This document shows positions 1-5,009 of a stretch of 6,817 nt of DNA, in pieces. The DNA is from Eubacterium sp. (GTDB lineage Bacteria; Bacillota; Clostridia; Oscillospirales; Acutalibacteraceae), in NCBI GenBank assembly GCA_029059925.1, contig JAIDVA010000281.1:1-6817 (forward strand), given 5' to 3'. The translations under genes and the position numbers were made by a program. Numbering within the stretch: position 1 is the stretch's first letter; each line of letters begins with the position of its first letter. Below the pieces are notes generated by a model. The model had not been told where the DNA came from and did no database searches. It worked only from the letters and a program-made list of their open reading frames with translations.

Positions 1-2
1 TC

Positions 3-95
3 GTTGCAAATAAGATTGCCGAAAGAGCTGCTTTCGGCGAGGTAGTGATACTAAAGTCCTCAGGTCTTAACTCACTTTATGCATCTGACGGCTGA
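3..95 (+). CDS. C-terminal end of an unidentified protein (5' partial)
   Basis: The frame beginning at base 3 is open from the window edge to a TGA at 93-95. It encodes 30 residues, starting VANKIAERAAFGEVVILKSS and ending NSLYASDG. The codons resemble those of ilvE downstream and the residue mix (Ala/Val/Ile-rich helix and strand) is protein-like, so I take it as the end of a real gene whose body lies to the left. I do not recognise the family from this tail. It ends 57 bases before ilvE with no clear terminator hairpin between, so the two could share a transcript. Confidence 0.6.
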   Translation, partial: VANKIAERAAFGEVVILKSSGLNSLYASDG

Positions 96-152
96 ATAAT
101 CGTATCCTACAGCTGTTAATTTTGAAATTCTTTTTTAAAAGAGGTATACAAA

Positions 153-1214
153 ATGGAAATTAAGTATGAACTAACCAAAACACCAAAGGAGAAACCGCAA
201 GGCAAACTCGGCTTTGGCAACATCTTCACAGACCATATGTTTATTATGGATTACAAAACAGGCGAAGGCTGGCACAATGCAAGAATTGTACCCTATCAGC
301 CGCTTTCACTTGATCCGTCTGCACTTGTATTCCATTATGCACAGGAATGCTTTGAGGGAATGAAGGCTTACAGAACACCTGATGGTGAGGTTCAGCTTTT
401 CAGACCGGAAAAGAATGCTGAAAGAATGCAGTCAACACACAACAGACTCTGCATCCCGGAAATCCCTGTTGAGGATTTTGTTGATGCTGTCAAGGCACTT
501 GTAAGTGTTGATAAAGATTGGGTTCCGTCAGAGCCTGATACAAGCCTTTACATTCGCCCGTTTACAATCGCAACTGAGGCTGTTCTCGGTGTAAAGGCAG
601 CTGATGAATACAAATTCATCATCATCTGCTCCCCTTCAGGTGCTTATTATGAAGAGGGTATGAATCCTGTAAAGATTTATGTTGAGGATGAGTATGTACG
701 TGCTACTCCGGGCGGTACAGGCTATATTAAGTGCGGCGGTAACTATGCCGCATCCATCATCGCATCAGAAAAGGGTCATAAGCTCGGCTATTCACAGGTA
801 TTATGGCTTGACGGTGTTGAAAAAAAGTATGTTGAAGAGGTTGGCTCAATGAACATTATGTTCAAGGTTGACGGCGAAATTTACACAGCACCTACAGTAG
901 GCACTGTTCTCCCGGGTATCACAAGAATGAGCTGCATAGAGCTTCTCAGATCTTGGGGCTACAAGGTTAATGAAACAAGATTTACAATTGATTTCATTAT
1001 GGATGCTGCTAAAAACGGCAAGCTTGAAGAGGTATTCGGTACAGGTACAGCTGCCGTAATCAGTCCTGTAGGCGGTCTTACATACGAGGATGAGACTGTT
1101 GAGATTAACGATTTCAAAACAGGCGAGCTTACACAGAAGCTTTATGATACACTCACAGGCATGCAGTTTGGCAAAATCGCTGATGATATGGGTTGGATTG
1201 TAAAGGTTGACTAA
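153..1214 (+). CDS. ilvE: Branched-chain amino acid aminotransferase
   Basis: This is a class IV (fold type IV) pyridoxal-phosphate aminotransferase of 353 residues. It reversibly transfers the amino group between glutamate and the 2-oxo acids of leucine, isoleucine and valine, as the last step of their synthesis in the cytoplasm. The length and motifs fit the longer, eukaryote-like BCAT group rather than the roughly 300-residue E. coli type. The PLP Schiff-base lysine is K193 in YIKCGGNYAAS (191-201). Other family signatures are CFEGMKAYR (66-74), QVLWLDG (215-221), EEVGSMNIMF (228-237), GTVLPGITR (250-258) and GTGTAAVISPVGG (296-308). The ATG at 153 has a GAGG at 141-144, 8 bases upstream. 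The gene lies alone between an unidentified upstream gene and a strong hairpin with a T tract at 1240-1315. No T-box or leader peptide is visible in the short 57-base upstream gap. Confidence 0.96.
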   Translation: MEIKYELTKTPKEKPQGKLGFGNIFTDHMFIMDYKTGEGWHNARIVPYQPLSLDPSALVFHYAQECFEGMKAYRTPDGEVQLFRPEKNAERMQSTHNRLCIPEIPVEDFVDAVKALVSVDKDWVPSEPDTSLYIRPFTIATEAVLGVKAADEYKFIIICSPSGAYYEEGMNPVKIYVEDEYVRATPGGTGYIKCGGNYAASIIASEKGHKLGYSQVLWLDGVEKKYVEEVGSMNIMFKVDGEIYTAPTVGTVLPGITRMSCIELLRSWGYKVNETRFTIDFIMDAAKNGKLEEVFGTGTAAVISPVGGLTYEDETVEINDFKTGELTQKLYDTLTGMQFGKIADDMGWIVKVD

Positions 1215-1239
1215 TCAAATTTAATATACTGAACTAAGG

Positions 1240-1315
1240 CGGTGCGATGTGGGCATCGCACCCTGCAAAATGTTTACAGCAGTAGGACACGATGCCCACA
1301 CCGTGCCGATTTTTT
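1240..1315 (+). terminator. Long imperfect hairpin with T tract: terminator, probably a dispersed palindromic element
   Basis: Bases 1240-1258 pair with 1290-1308 over 19 positions. There is one mismatch (A1247/C1301) and two G-U pairs, and the inner 11 pairs (TGTGGGCATCG with CGATGCCCACA) are perfect. The loop is 31 bases, and six T (1310-1315) follow directly. This has the form of a rho-independent terminator and would end the ilvE transcript. The left arm itself contains a second, mutually exclusive hairpin (1241-1262). A GC-rich, doubly palindromic block in an otherwise AT-rich spacer looks like a mobile or dispersed intergenic repeat. I recall similar blocks giving spurious ORFs in Oscillospiraceae genomes, but this window holds only one copy. 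Confidence 0.7.
1241..1262 (+). other. Perfect 9-bp hairpin competing with the terminator stem
   Basis: GGTGCGATG (1241-1249) and CATCGCACC (1254-1262) are exact reverse complements around a 4-base loop TGGG. The hairpin uses most of the 5' arm of the 1240-1308 stem, so an RNA cannot form both. As the upstream, first-transcribed structure it would act like an antiterminator if held open or stabilised. Whether it is regulatory or only the internal symmetry of a repeat element cannot be decided from one copy. Confidence 0.55.
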
Positions 1316-1329
1316 CAGCAATTATCACT

Positions 1330-2181
1330 ATGAGAATTATTGAATTTAAAATTACCGAAAAAGATAATAATAAACAAATAAAGGATTTTTTACGTGAATT
1401 TGGTGTATCTGCTTCCCTGCTTACCAAGCTTAAGCATACCGAAAACGGTATCACTGTAAACGGAAAATTCGCACGGACAATTGACAGAATAACCGCAGGT
1501 GATACGCTCGTTATATCAATAGAAAACAGCGGTCATATGCCTGCTAAGCTGACAAGCAGTACTGTTGAGGCAGTATACAGCGATGATGACCTTTTAATCC
1601 TTAACAAGCCGCCTATGATGCCTGTGCATGAAAGCAGAAATCATCAGGGCGATACGCTCGCAAATGCAGCCGCCTGCTATATGGACAAGGATACCGCCTT
1701 TCGTTCGGTGTACAGGCTTGACAGAGATACAAGCGGTCTTGTGTTGATTGCAAAACACGAGCTCGCCGCCAGCAAACTTGCGGGTAAAATAAAAAAGGAT
1801 TATTATGCTGTATGTCAGGGAATATTAAACGGAAGCGGCACGATTAATTTGCCTATCAGACGTCTGAATGACAGCATCATAAAACGAGGAGTGTTTGATG
1901 ATGGTGAAAAAGCCGTAACACATTGGCATGCAGTCAAAAATTATACGAACAGCACTCTGCTTAAAATTCATCTTGAAACAGGACGCACACATCAGATACG
2001 TGTCCATTTTTCACACCTTGGATATCCTCTGCTCGGTGACACACTTTACGGCAATAGCTGCGATAAAATCGACAGACAGGCATTACACTGCAAAACCATT
2101 TATTTTACGCATCCTATCACTGAAAAGCCGATGATGATTGACTGCGATTTCCCGGATGATATTAAACAGGTAATGGACTGA
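1330..2181 (+). CDS. RluA-family RNA pseudouridine synthase
   Basis: This 283-residue protein should convert specific uridines in 23S rRNA or tRNA to pseudouridine. The N-terminal 65 residues or so look like an S4 RNA-binding domain (DFLREFGVSASLLTKLK, then GITVNGK). The catalytic domain begins around LLILNKPPMMPVHES (88-102). The catalytic aspartate is D131 in YRLDRDTSGLVLIAK (128-142), with Tyr in place of the more usual His before RLD. The third family motif is LETGRTHQIRVHFSHLGYPL (215-234). I chose the ATG at 1330 because conserved sequence starts there. An in-frame GTG at 1249 would add 27 residues encoded by the palindromic element. No Shine-Dalgarno sequence precedes 1330, which is only 14 bases after the T tract, so initiation may be weak or leaderless-like. 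The next gene starts 23 bases after its stop. Confidence 0.93.
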   Translation: MRIIEFKITEKDNNKQIKDFLREFGVSASLLTKLKHTENGITVNGKFARTIDRITAGDTLVISIENSGHMPAKLTSSTVEAVYSDDDLLILNKPPMMPVHESRNHQGDTLANAAACYMDKDTAFRSVYRLDRDTSGLVLIAKHELAASKLAGKIKKDYYAVCQGILNGSGTINLPIRRLNDSIIKRGVFDDGEKAVTHWHAVKNYTNSTLLKIHLETGRTHQIRVHFSHLGYPLLGDTLYGNSCDKIDRQALHCKTIYFTHPITEKPMMIDCDFPDDIKQVMD

Positions 2182-2204
2182 TAATTATTTCGGAGGACTG
2201 ACAA

Positions 2205-3125
2205 ATGCCTTCATTTTCAACACATTATATATTTGCAAAAGAGCTGATACCTTATCTTCAAAGCACTGCTGATTTTCAAATCAATGAAGAGGCTGTCCTT
2301 TTCGGAACACAAGGGCCGGATATTTTCTTTTTCCATAGAGTATTTCCATGGATGATAGGCAAAACCCTGCGCACGTGCGGCTCAAAACTGCACAGAGCCG
2401 AACCATCCTTACTTTTTGAAAATATGCGTGAATACTGCAGGATATCTGCTGAACCTGATATAGCAAAATCATATGTTTATGGTTTTCTGCTTCACTATGC
2501 ACTTGACAGGAATTGTCATCCATACGTATATTCATATCAAAATAAAATCATATCAAAAAACAGGTTGACGAATCCCCATACCGCACATAATAGAATTGAA
2601 TTTTCAATGGACACATATCTTCTGCATAAAAGATTAAACATCAAAGAACCACTGAAATTCAACACTGCCGATACGGTAGGAAGCAGCACTGCTGTAATAT
2701 CCGAAATCGGCAAGCTCCTTGAATATACAATACCACGAACAATTAACGAAAAAGTAACATCAAAACAAGCTGAAACAGCTTTAAGAGACTTAAAAGTAAT
2801 ACAAAAAATATGCTTTGATCCAATAGGATACAAACGGATACTGTTAACACCGATTGAAATCATTGCTTCCCCTGTAAGCGGTAATTTTAAATTTACTGCA
2901 ATGATGCGTCCAAAAGACTTGGAAAAAGCAAAAAAATATGGTAATATATGTAACGATGAATGGAAATCACCTTACAGCAACGAAATCAGAACGGAAAGCT
3001 TTGAGGCCCTCTTCGAGCTTTCAAAAAAAGATGCAGTACAAATGCTGACAAAATTCATTAAGGGGATTGACTGTAAGGAAATTACTGAAAATAAATCATT
3101 TTTAACAGGAGTTGAAGTTGAATGA
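2205..3125 (+). CDS. Zinc-dependent phospholipase C-like protein (cytoplasmic)
   Basis: The 306-residue protein fits the zinc-dependent phospholipase C/S1-P1 nuclease-like fold family (Zn_dep_PLPC). Spacing of the likely metal ligands resembles Clostridium perfringens alpha-toxin: H7 near the N-terminus, D39 in GTQGPDIFFFH (34-44), H44 or H63, H97 and D101 in HYALD (HxxxD), H105, and H128 with E132 in HNRIE (HxxxE). There is no signal peptide and no C-terminal lipid-binding C2-like domain. The protein starts straight into the catalytic fold (MPSFSTHYIFAKEL), so it is probably cytoplasmic and its substrate is unknown; lipid hydrolysis is not established for this subgroup. CGGAGG (2191-2196) precedes the ATG by 8 bases. 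Its stop overlaps the luxS start (ATGA, 3122-3125). The C-terminal half (about 150-306) is helical and shows no motif I recognise. Confidence 0.85.
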   Translation: MPSFSTHYIFAKELIPYLQSTADFQINEEAVLFGTQGPDIFFFHRVFPWMIGKTLRTCGSKLHRAEPSLLFENMREYCRISAEPDIAKSYVYGFLLHYALDRNCHPYVYSYQNKIISKNRLTNPHTAHNRIEFSMDTYLLHKRLNIKEPLKFNTADTVGSSTAVISEIGKLLEYTIPRTINEKVTSKQAETALRDLKVIQKICFDPIGYKRILLTPIEIIASPVSGNFKFTAMMRPKDLEKAKKYGNICNDEWKSPYSNEIRTESFEALFELSKKDAVQMLTKFIKGIDCKEITENKSFLTGVEVE

Positions 3126-3592
3126 AAACGATACCAAGCTTTCAGATTGACCACAATATTTTAAAGAAAGGCATTTATATCAGCCGTATTGATGAAGACA
3201 TCACAACATACGACATCCGTATGCGTGAGCCGAACAGAGAAACAGTTATGACAAATGCCGCTATGCACACAATTGAACATCTTTTTGCAACATATGTAAG
3301 AAACACTGAATTCGGTGATAATATCATCTATTTCGGCCCTATGGGCTGCAGAACAGGCTTTTATTTCCTCACCCGCAGTCTTAGTGACAATTATACAATC
3401 GGCCTCATAAAAGATGCTTTTCAGTTCATAGCCGATTATTGGGGTGCTATCCCCGGCGCATCGCCAAAGGAGTGCGGCAACTGCCTTGACCATAATCTCC
3501 CACAGGCTAAGGAGGAATCAAAAGCATTTCTAAATGTAATTAAGGATTGGACTAAGGAAGACCTTAAATACCCTATCGCAGAGGAAGAATAA
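3122..3592 (+). CDS. luxS: S-ribosylhomocysteine lyase (autoinducer-2 synthase)
   Basis: LuxS cleaves S-ribosylhomocysteine to homocysteine and 4,5-dihydroxy-2,3-pentanedione. It closes the activated-methyl cycle and supplies the precursor of autoinducer-2. The 156-residue length is normal for the family. The metal site is H49 and H53 of the HTIEH motif plus C118 in KECGNCLDH, with E52 as general base. The catalytic cysteine is C76 in FGPMGCRTGFY (71-81). All key residues are present, so the enzyme should be active. The start codon overlaps the stop of the phospholipase C-like gene by 4 bases. An AGGAG at 3107-3111, inside that upstream gene, serves as ribosome binding site with 10-base spacing, so translational coupling is likely. 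No nucleosidase (pfs/mtnN) gene is in the window. Two hairpins follow the stop. Confidence 0.97.
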   Translation: MKTIPSFQIDHNILKKGIYISRIDEDITTYDIRMREPNRETVMTNAAMHTIEHLFATYVRNTEFGDNIIYFGPMGCRTGFYFLTRSLSDNYTIGLIKDAFQFIADYWGAIPGASPKECGNCLDHNLPQAKEESKAFLNVIKDWTKEDLKYPIAEEE

Positions 3593-3600
3593 CAAAATTG

Positions 3601-3625
3601 CCCTCCTTGATTTTTCAAGGAAGGG
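3601..3625 (+). other. Hairpin just after luxS, weak terminator candidate
   Basis: CCCTCCTTGA (3601-3610) pairs with TCAAGGAAGGG (3615-3625) across a TTTT loop, with one bulged A. It begins 8 bases after the luxS stop. No T run follows (ATAAATATTG), so alone it is a poor terminator. It may stabilise the 3' end of the mRNA or act with the stronger hairpin downstream. Confidence 0.5.
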
Positions 3626-3660
3626 ATAAATATTGTATTTGTTGAAAAGACAACCACAAA

Positions 3661-3695
3661 AAGCACCCTTGAGAAAACAAGGGTGTTTAATTTTT
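3661..3695 (+). terminator. Rho-independent terminator of the luxS transcript
   Basis: CACCCTTG (3664-3671) and CAAGGGTG (3678-3685) form a perfect 8-bp stem with a 6-base loop, AGAAAA. The stem extends by a G-U and two A-T pairs to about 11 bp. It is followed by TTTAATTTTT. This is a convincing end point for the pseudouridine synthase-phospholipase-luxS transcript, about 70 bases after the luxS stop. Confidence 0.88.
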
Positions 3696-3717
3696 GCCTT
3701 AACTGCGTATATCTTGG

Positions 3718-3756
3718 AAAAAGAAAAGACTTGGAATTCCTAAGAAAACCAAGTCT
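3718..3756 (-). terminator. Terminator for the tRNA on the - strand
   Basis: Read on the - strand, AGACTTGG (3756-3749) pairs with CCAAGTCT (3734-3727) around a 14-base loop, which can form an inner 3-bp stem. TTTCTTTTT (3726-3718) follows. It starts 3 bases after the CCA of the tRNA fragment and points the same way, so it is most likely the original terminator of the intact tRNA gene, left behind when the 5' half was displaced. Confidence 0.7.
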
Positions 3757-3759
3757 ACC

Positions 3760-3803
3760 TGGCAGAGGTATAAGGATTCGAACCTTAAATGACGGAGTCA
3801 GAG
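3760..3803 (-). pseudogene. 3' fragment of tRNA-Gln(CUG); probable attachment site (att)
   Basis: Read on the - strand, bases 3803-3797 give a 7-base anticodon loop CTCTGAC with U33 and anticodon CTG, which reads the Gln codon CAG. After it come the 3' anticodon-stem strand TCCGT and a 4-base variable loop CATT. The T stem is TAAGG/CCTTA with loop TTCGAAT (3782-3776). The 3' acceptor strand TACCTCT (3770-3764), discriminator G and encoded CCA (3762-3760) complete it. The 5' anticodon-stem strand ought to be ACGGA but is TACCG (3808-3804). No D arm or matching AGAGGTA acceptor strand is found upstream. Homology therefore stops right at the edge of the anticodon loop, and the fragment cannot fold as a tRNA. 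A fragment from anticodon loop to CCA is the usual crossover region copied by tyrosine-recombinase elements integrating into tRNA genes. The amino acid assignment rests on the loop alone. Confidence 0.8.
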
Positions 3804-3878
3804 CGGTAAACACGACTGAAATTTATACCGAATTCAAGCCATATAACAACATGCAGTGTCTGTCGAATGTCTGTTAAA
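3804..3878. repeat. Spacer between att remnant and abiF, with TGTCTGT direct repeats
   Basis: This 75-base stretch has no gene. It holds two exact TGTCTGT repeats (3857-3863 and 3868-3874) spaced 11 bases start to start, about one helical turn. They lie about 54 bases inside the tRNA breakpoint and 4 bases short of the abiF stop. Short direct repeats placed like this beside a tRNA core often serve as arm-type integrase or excisionase binding sites. That role is inferred from position only. Confidence 0.4.
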
Positions 3879-4745
3879 TTAATCAATCAATAAATCCTTC
3901 CAATTATTTGGGAATCCCATTAACTCTGGTTTTACGAAAGGATATTTTTCAAATATCAACTCAATTTGATCAACAAAATCTTTCCAATGATTGTCATTAT
4001 CCAATATGTGATTCATACAAAGCAATGTAGCAAATATCCTCAAATTACTGATTCCATCTGCAATATACTGCTTGTACAAAATCGGAGTTTTAGATAAATT
4101 TACATTATAAACTCTACCATAGTGAGCACAAATATTACGCACAAAAGCAATATTTTCAATCCAACTTTCAAGATATGTATAGCCTATGCCAAATGAACTT
4201 GCAATAGCCTTTTTATCAGCGTTCTTCATATTTTTATAGAATTTTGAAAGAGTACCAAAACTGAACAATTCTACTAAAGCATAGAATGGAATATCGCCAT
4301 TTTCATAATTTGTTTTGAAATTTTTAACAAAAGGAGCTTTACTATTTCTGTTAATTTCCTTCTCCATATCCTCAACAAAATCGTTATAGTATATTCCGTT
4401 AACAAAATTGTCAGCATCCTTATATCCAAGAACTCCATACTTAATAGAAAAATAGTTAGAAATTCTACAACGCAAGTTAACCTCTATTTTTTCAATTTGA
4501 GCAAATAATAATTGTCTAAAATTAGCATTAAAAAGATAAAGTTGAACAATTTCCTCAAATGTAATTCCTTTATAATAATCAGAATTTTTTGGTTTAAGAC
4601 CTAAACTATATGCTTTAATAAGTCTAAAATATGAAACATCATTCAAAAACGATTTTGCATACTCAACATCATTGATAATCAATCCTATTTTCTTAAGATT
4701 ATCAATTTGCTCCTCGATATTCATTGCTGGTTCAAGAGTCTTCAT
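3879..4745 (-). CDS. abiF: AbiF/Abi_2 family HEPN-type abortive infection protein
   Basis: This Abi_2 (AbiD/AbiF-like) protein has 288 residues from the ATG at 4745. A GTG directly before it (4748) is an equally possible start. GGGAG (4760-4756) lies 10 bases from the ATG and 7 from the GTG. Abi_2 proteins belong to the HEPN superfamily, many of which are metal-independent RNases, and abort phage infection by harming the host cell. Numbering from the GTG, the HEPN signature Rx4H is R204-NICA-H209 (RNICAHYGRVYN). Family-typical stretches are IDNLKKIGLII (15-25), FLNDVSYFRLIKAYSLGLKP (34-53) and IEKIEVNLRCRISNYF (85-100), the last with further Arg residues (R93, R95). No membrane segment or signal is seen. 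Length is normal and the gene looks intact. It is visibly AT-rich, unlike luxS and ilvE, and sits just inside a tRNA attachment remnant, which fits acquired defence cargo. Upstream is a structured RNA with its own strong promoter. No separate antitoxin gene is present. Confidence 0.88.
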   Translation of the reverse strand: MKTLEPAMNIEEQIDNLKKIGLIINDVEYAKSFLNDVSYFRLIKAYSLGLKPKNSDYYKGITFEEIVQLYLFNANFRQLLFAQIEKIEVNLRCRISNYFSIKYGVLGYKDADNFVNGIYYNDFVEDMEKEINRNSKAPFVKNFKTNYENGDIPFYALVELFSFGTLSKFYKNMKNADKKAIASSFGIGYTYLESWIENIAFVRNICAHYGRVYNVNLSKTPILYKQYIADGISNLRIFATLLCMNHILDNDNHWKDFVDQIELIFEKYPFVKPELMGFPNNWKDLLID

Positions 4746-4755
4746 CACAATAATA

Positions 4756-4760
4756 CTCCC
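4756..4760 (-). promoter_or_regulatory. abiF ribosome binding site, possibly occluded by the upstream RNA
   Basis: GGGAG on the - strand precedes the tandem GTG-ATG start. It can pair with CTCTT (4800-4796) in the loop of the upstream structured RNA: C4800-G4756, T4799-A4757, C4798-G4758 and two G-U pairs. It could also compete for the 5' arm of the main stem (CCCG at 4810-4807 with CGGG at 4761-4758). Either fold would hide the site. Confidence 0.5.
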
Positions 4761-4773
4761 GTAAAGTTAAATG

Positions 4774-4818
4774 ACCCGACGTGGTCCGCATTGTTAAGAG
4801 GCGTGTCGGGTTCTGTTA
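4774..4818 (-). ncRNA. abiF RNA motif: structured RNA upstream of abiF
   Basis: On the - strand a perfect 7-bp stem forms between ACCCGAC (4811-4805) and GTCGGGT (4780-4774). Inside it are a 3-bp CGC/GCG stem (4803-4801 with 4789-4787) and an 11-base loop CTCTTAACAAT (4800-4790). The predicted transcription start of the upstream promoter is at about 4818, so the RNA begins a few bases before the stem. The position directly upstream of an AbiF-type gene, and a GC-rich stem in an AT-rich spacer, match the conserved abiF RNA motif described upstream of such genes. The motif assignment is from memory of its general form; the consensus was not aligned. There is no terminator between the RNA and abiF, so the RNA may also be the 5' leader of the abiF mRNA. 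Related RNAs have been proposed as antitoxins of AbiF. Confidence 0.72.
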
Positions 4819-4824
4819 TTACTT

Positions 4825-4853
4825 ATTATATGCGAATGAACTAAATTTGTCAA
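4825..4853 (-). promoter_or_regulatory. Perfect sigma-A consensus promoter for the abiF RNA and abiF
   Basis: On the - strand TTGACA (4853-4848) and TATAAT (4830-4825) are both exact consensus and are separated by exactly 17 bases. Transcription should start at about 4818, just before the first stem of the structured RNA. This is by far the best promoter in the window and implies strong, largely constitutive RNA output. Confidence 0.9.
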
Positions 4854-4864
4854 CAAAAAGTGCA

Positions 4865-4892
4865 AAAATCAAGCGAAATATGCATTGATTTT
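4865..4892. other. AT-rich 8-bp dyad upstream of the abiF promoter
   Basis: AAAATCAA (4865-4872) and TTGATTTT (4885-4892) are exact inverted repeats separated by 12 bases. The dyad starts 12 bases upstream of the -35 box. It could be an operator or UP-like region, but AT-rich dyads arise easily by chance. The rest of the 4854-4962 spacer shows nothing I can name. Confidence 0.3.
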
Positions 4893-4962
4893 GAATAATT
4901 CTTATTTGAAAGTTATTTAATCAATAGAAATAATCTCTAATACAGCAAACTATATAAAGTAT

Positions 4963-5003
4963 CTCAGCGAAAAAGCCTGCCCGAAGGCAGGCTTTTCACT
5001 GAG
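4963..5003 (-). terminator. Strong terminator with UUCG tetraloop after the surface protein gene
   Basis: On the - strand an 11-bp perfect stem, AAAAGCCTGCC with GGCAGGCTTTT (4996-4986 and 4981-4971), closes on a TTCG loop with a C-G closing pair, the extra-stable UUCG form. A further T follows the stem. An outer CTCAG/CTGAG pairing (4963-4967 with 4999-5003) extends it. It starts 6 bases after the stop codon of the surface protein gene and separates that gene from abiF transcription. The A-rich left arm also makes it usable in the + direction. Confidence 0.93.
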
Positions 5004-5009
5004 TGTGTT

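Noticed and set aside
1249..1329. In-frame GTG that would extend the pseudouridine synthase by 27 residues
   Set aside because: The extension is encoded by the palindromic element and its loop, crosses the terminator T tract, and has no resemblance to the family N-terminus, which begins at the ATG at 1330.
2537..2863. 108-residue - strand reading frame within the phospholipase C-like gene
   Set aside because: It is antisense to a gene with a complete family motif set and has no ribosome binding site or recognisable domain.
3436..3813. 125-residue - strand reading frame
   Set aside because: It overlaps the luxS 3' end antisense and covers the tRNA fragment and terminators; no protein family features.
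3804..3836. Possible degenerate 5' half of the tRNA
   Set aside because: GGTA near 3828-3831 could form four of seven acceptor pairs, but the anticodon stem strand does not match and no D arm is present. A breakpoint at the anticodon loop explains the data better.
3683..3877. 64-residue + strand reading frame between luxS and abiF
   Set aside because: It runs through the luxS terminator, the - strand terminator and the tRNA fragment. Its apparent peptide is a translation of structural RNA sequence, with no ribosome binding site.
4854..4962. Looked for a small antitoxin gene or second RNA upstream of abiF
   Set aside because: No start codon with a ribosome binding site leads to a plausible peptide; only an AT-rich dyad was found.
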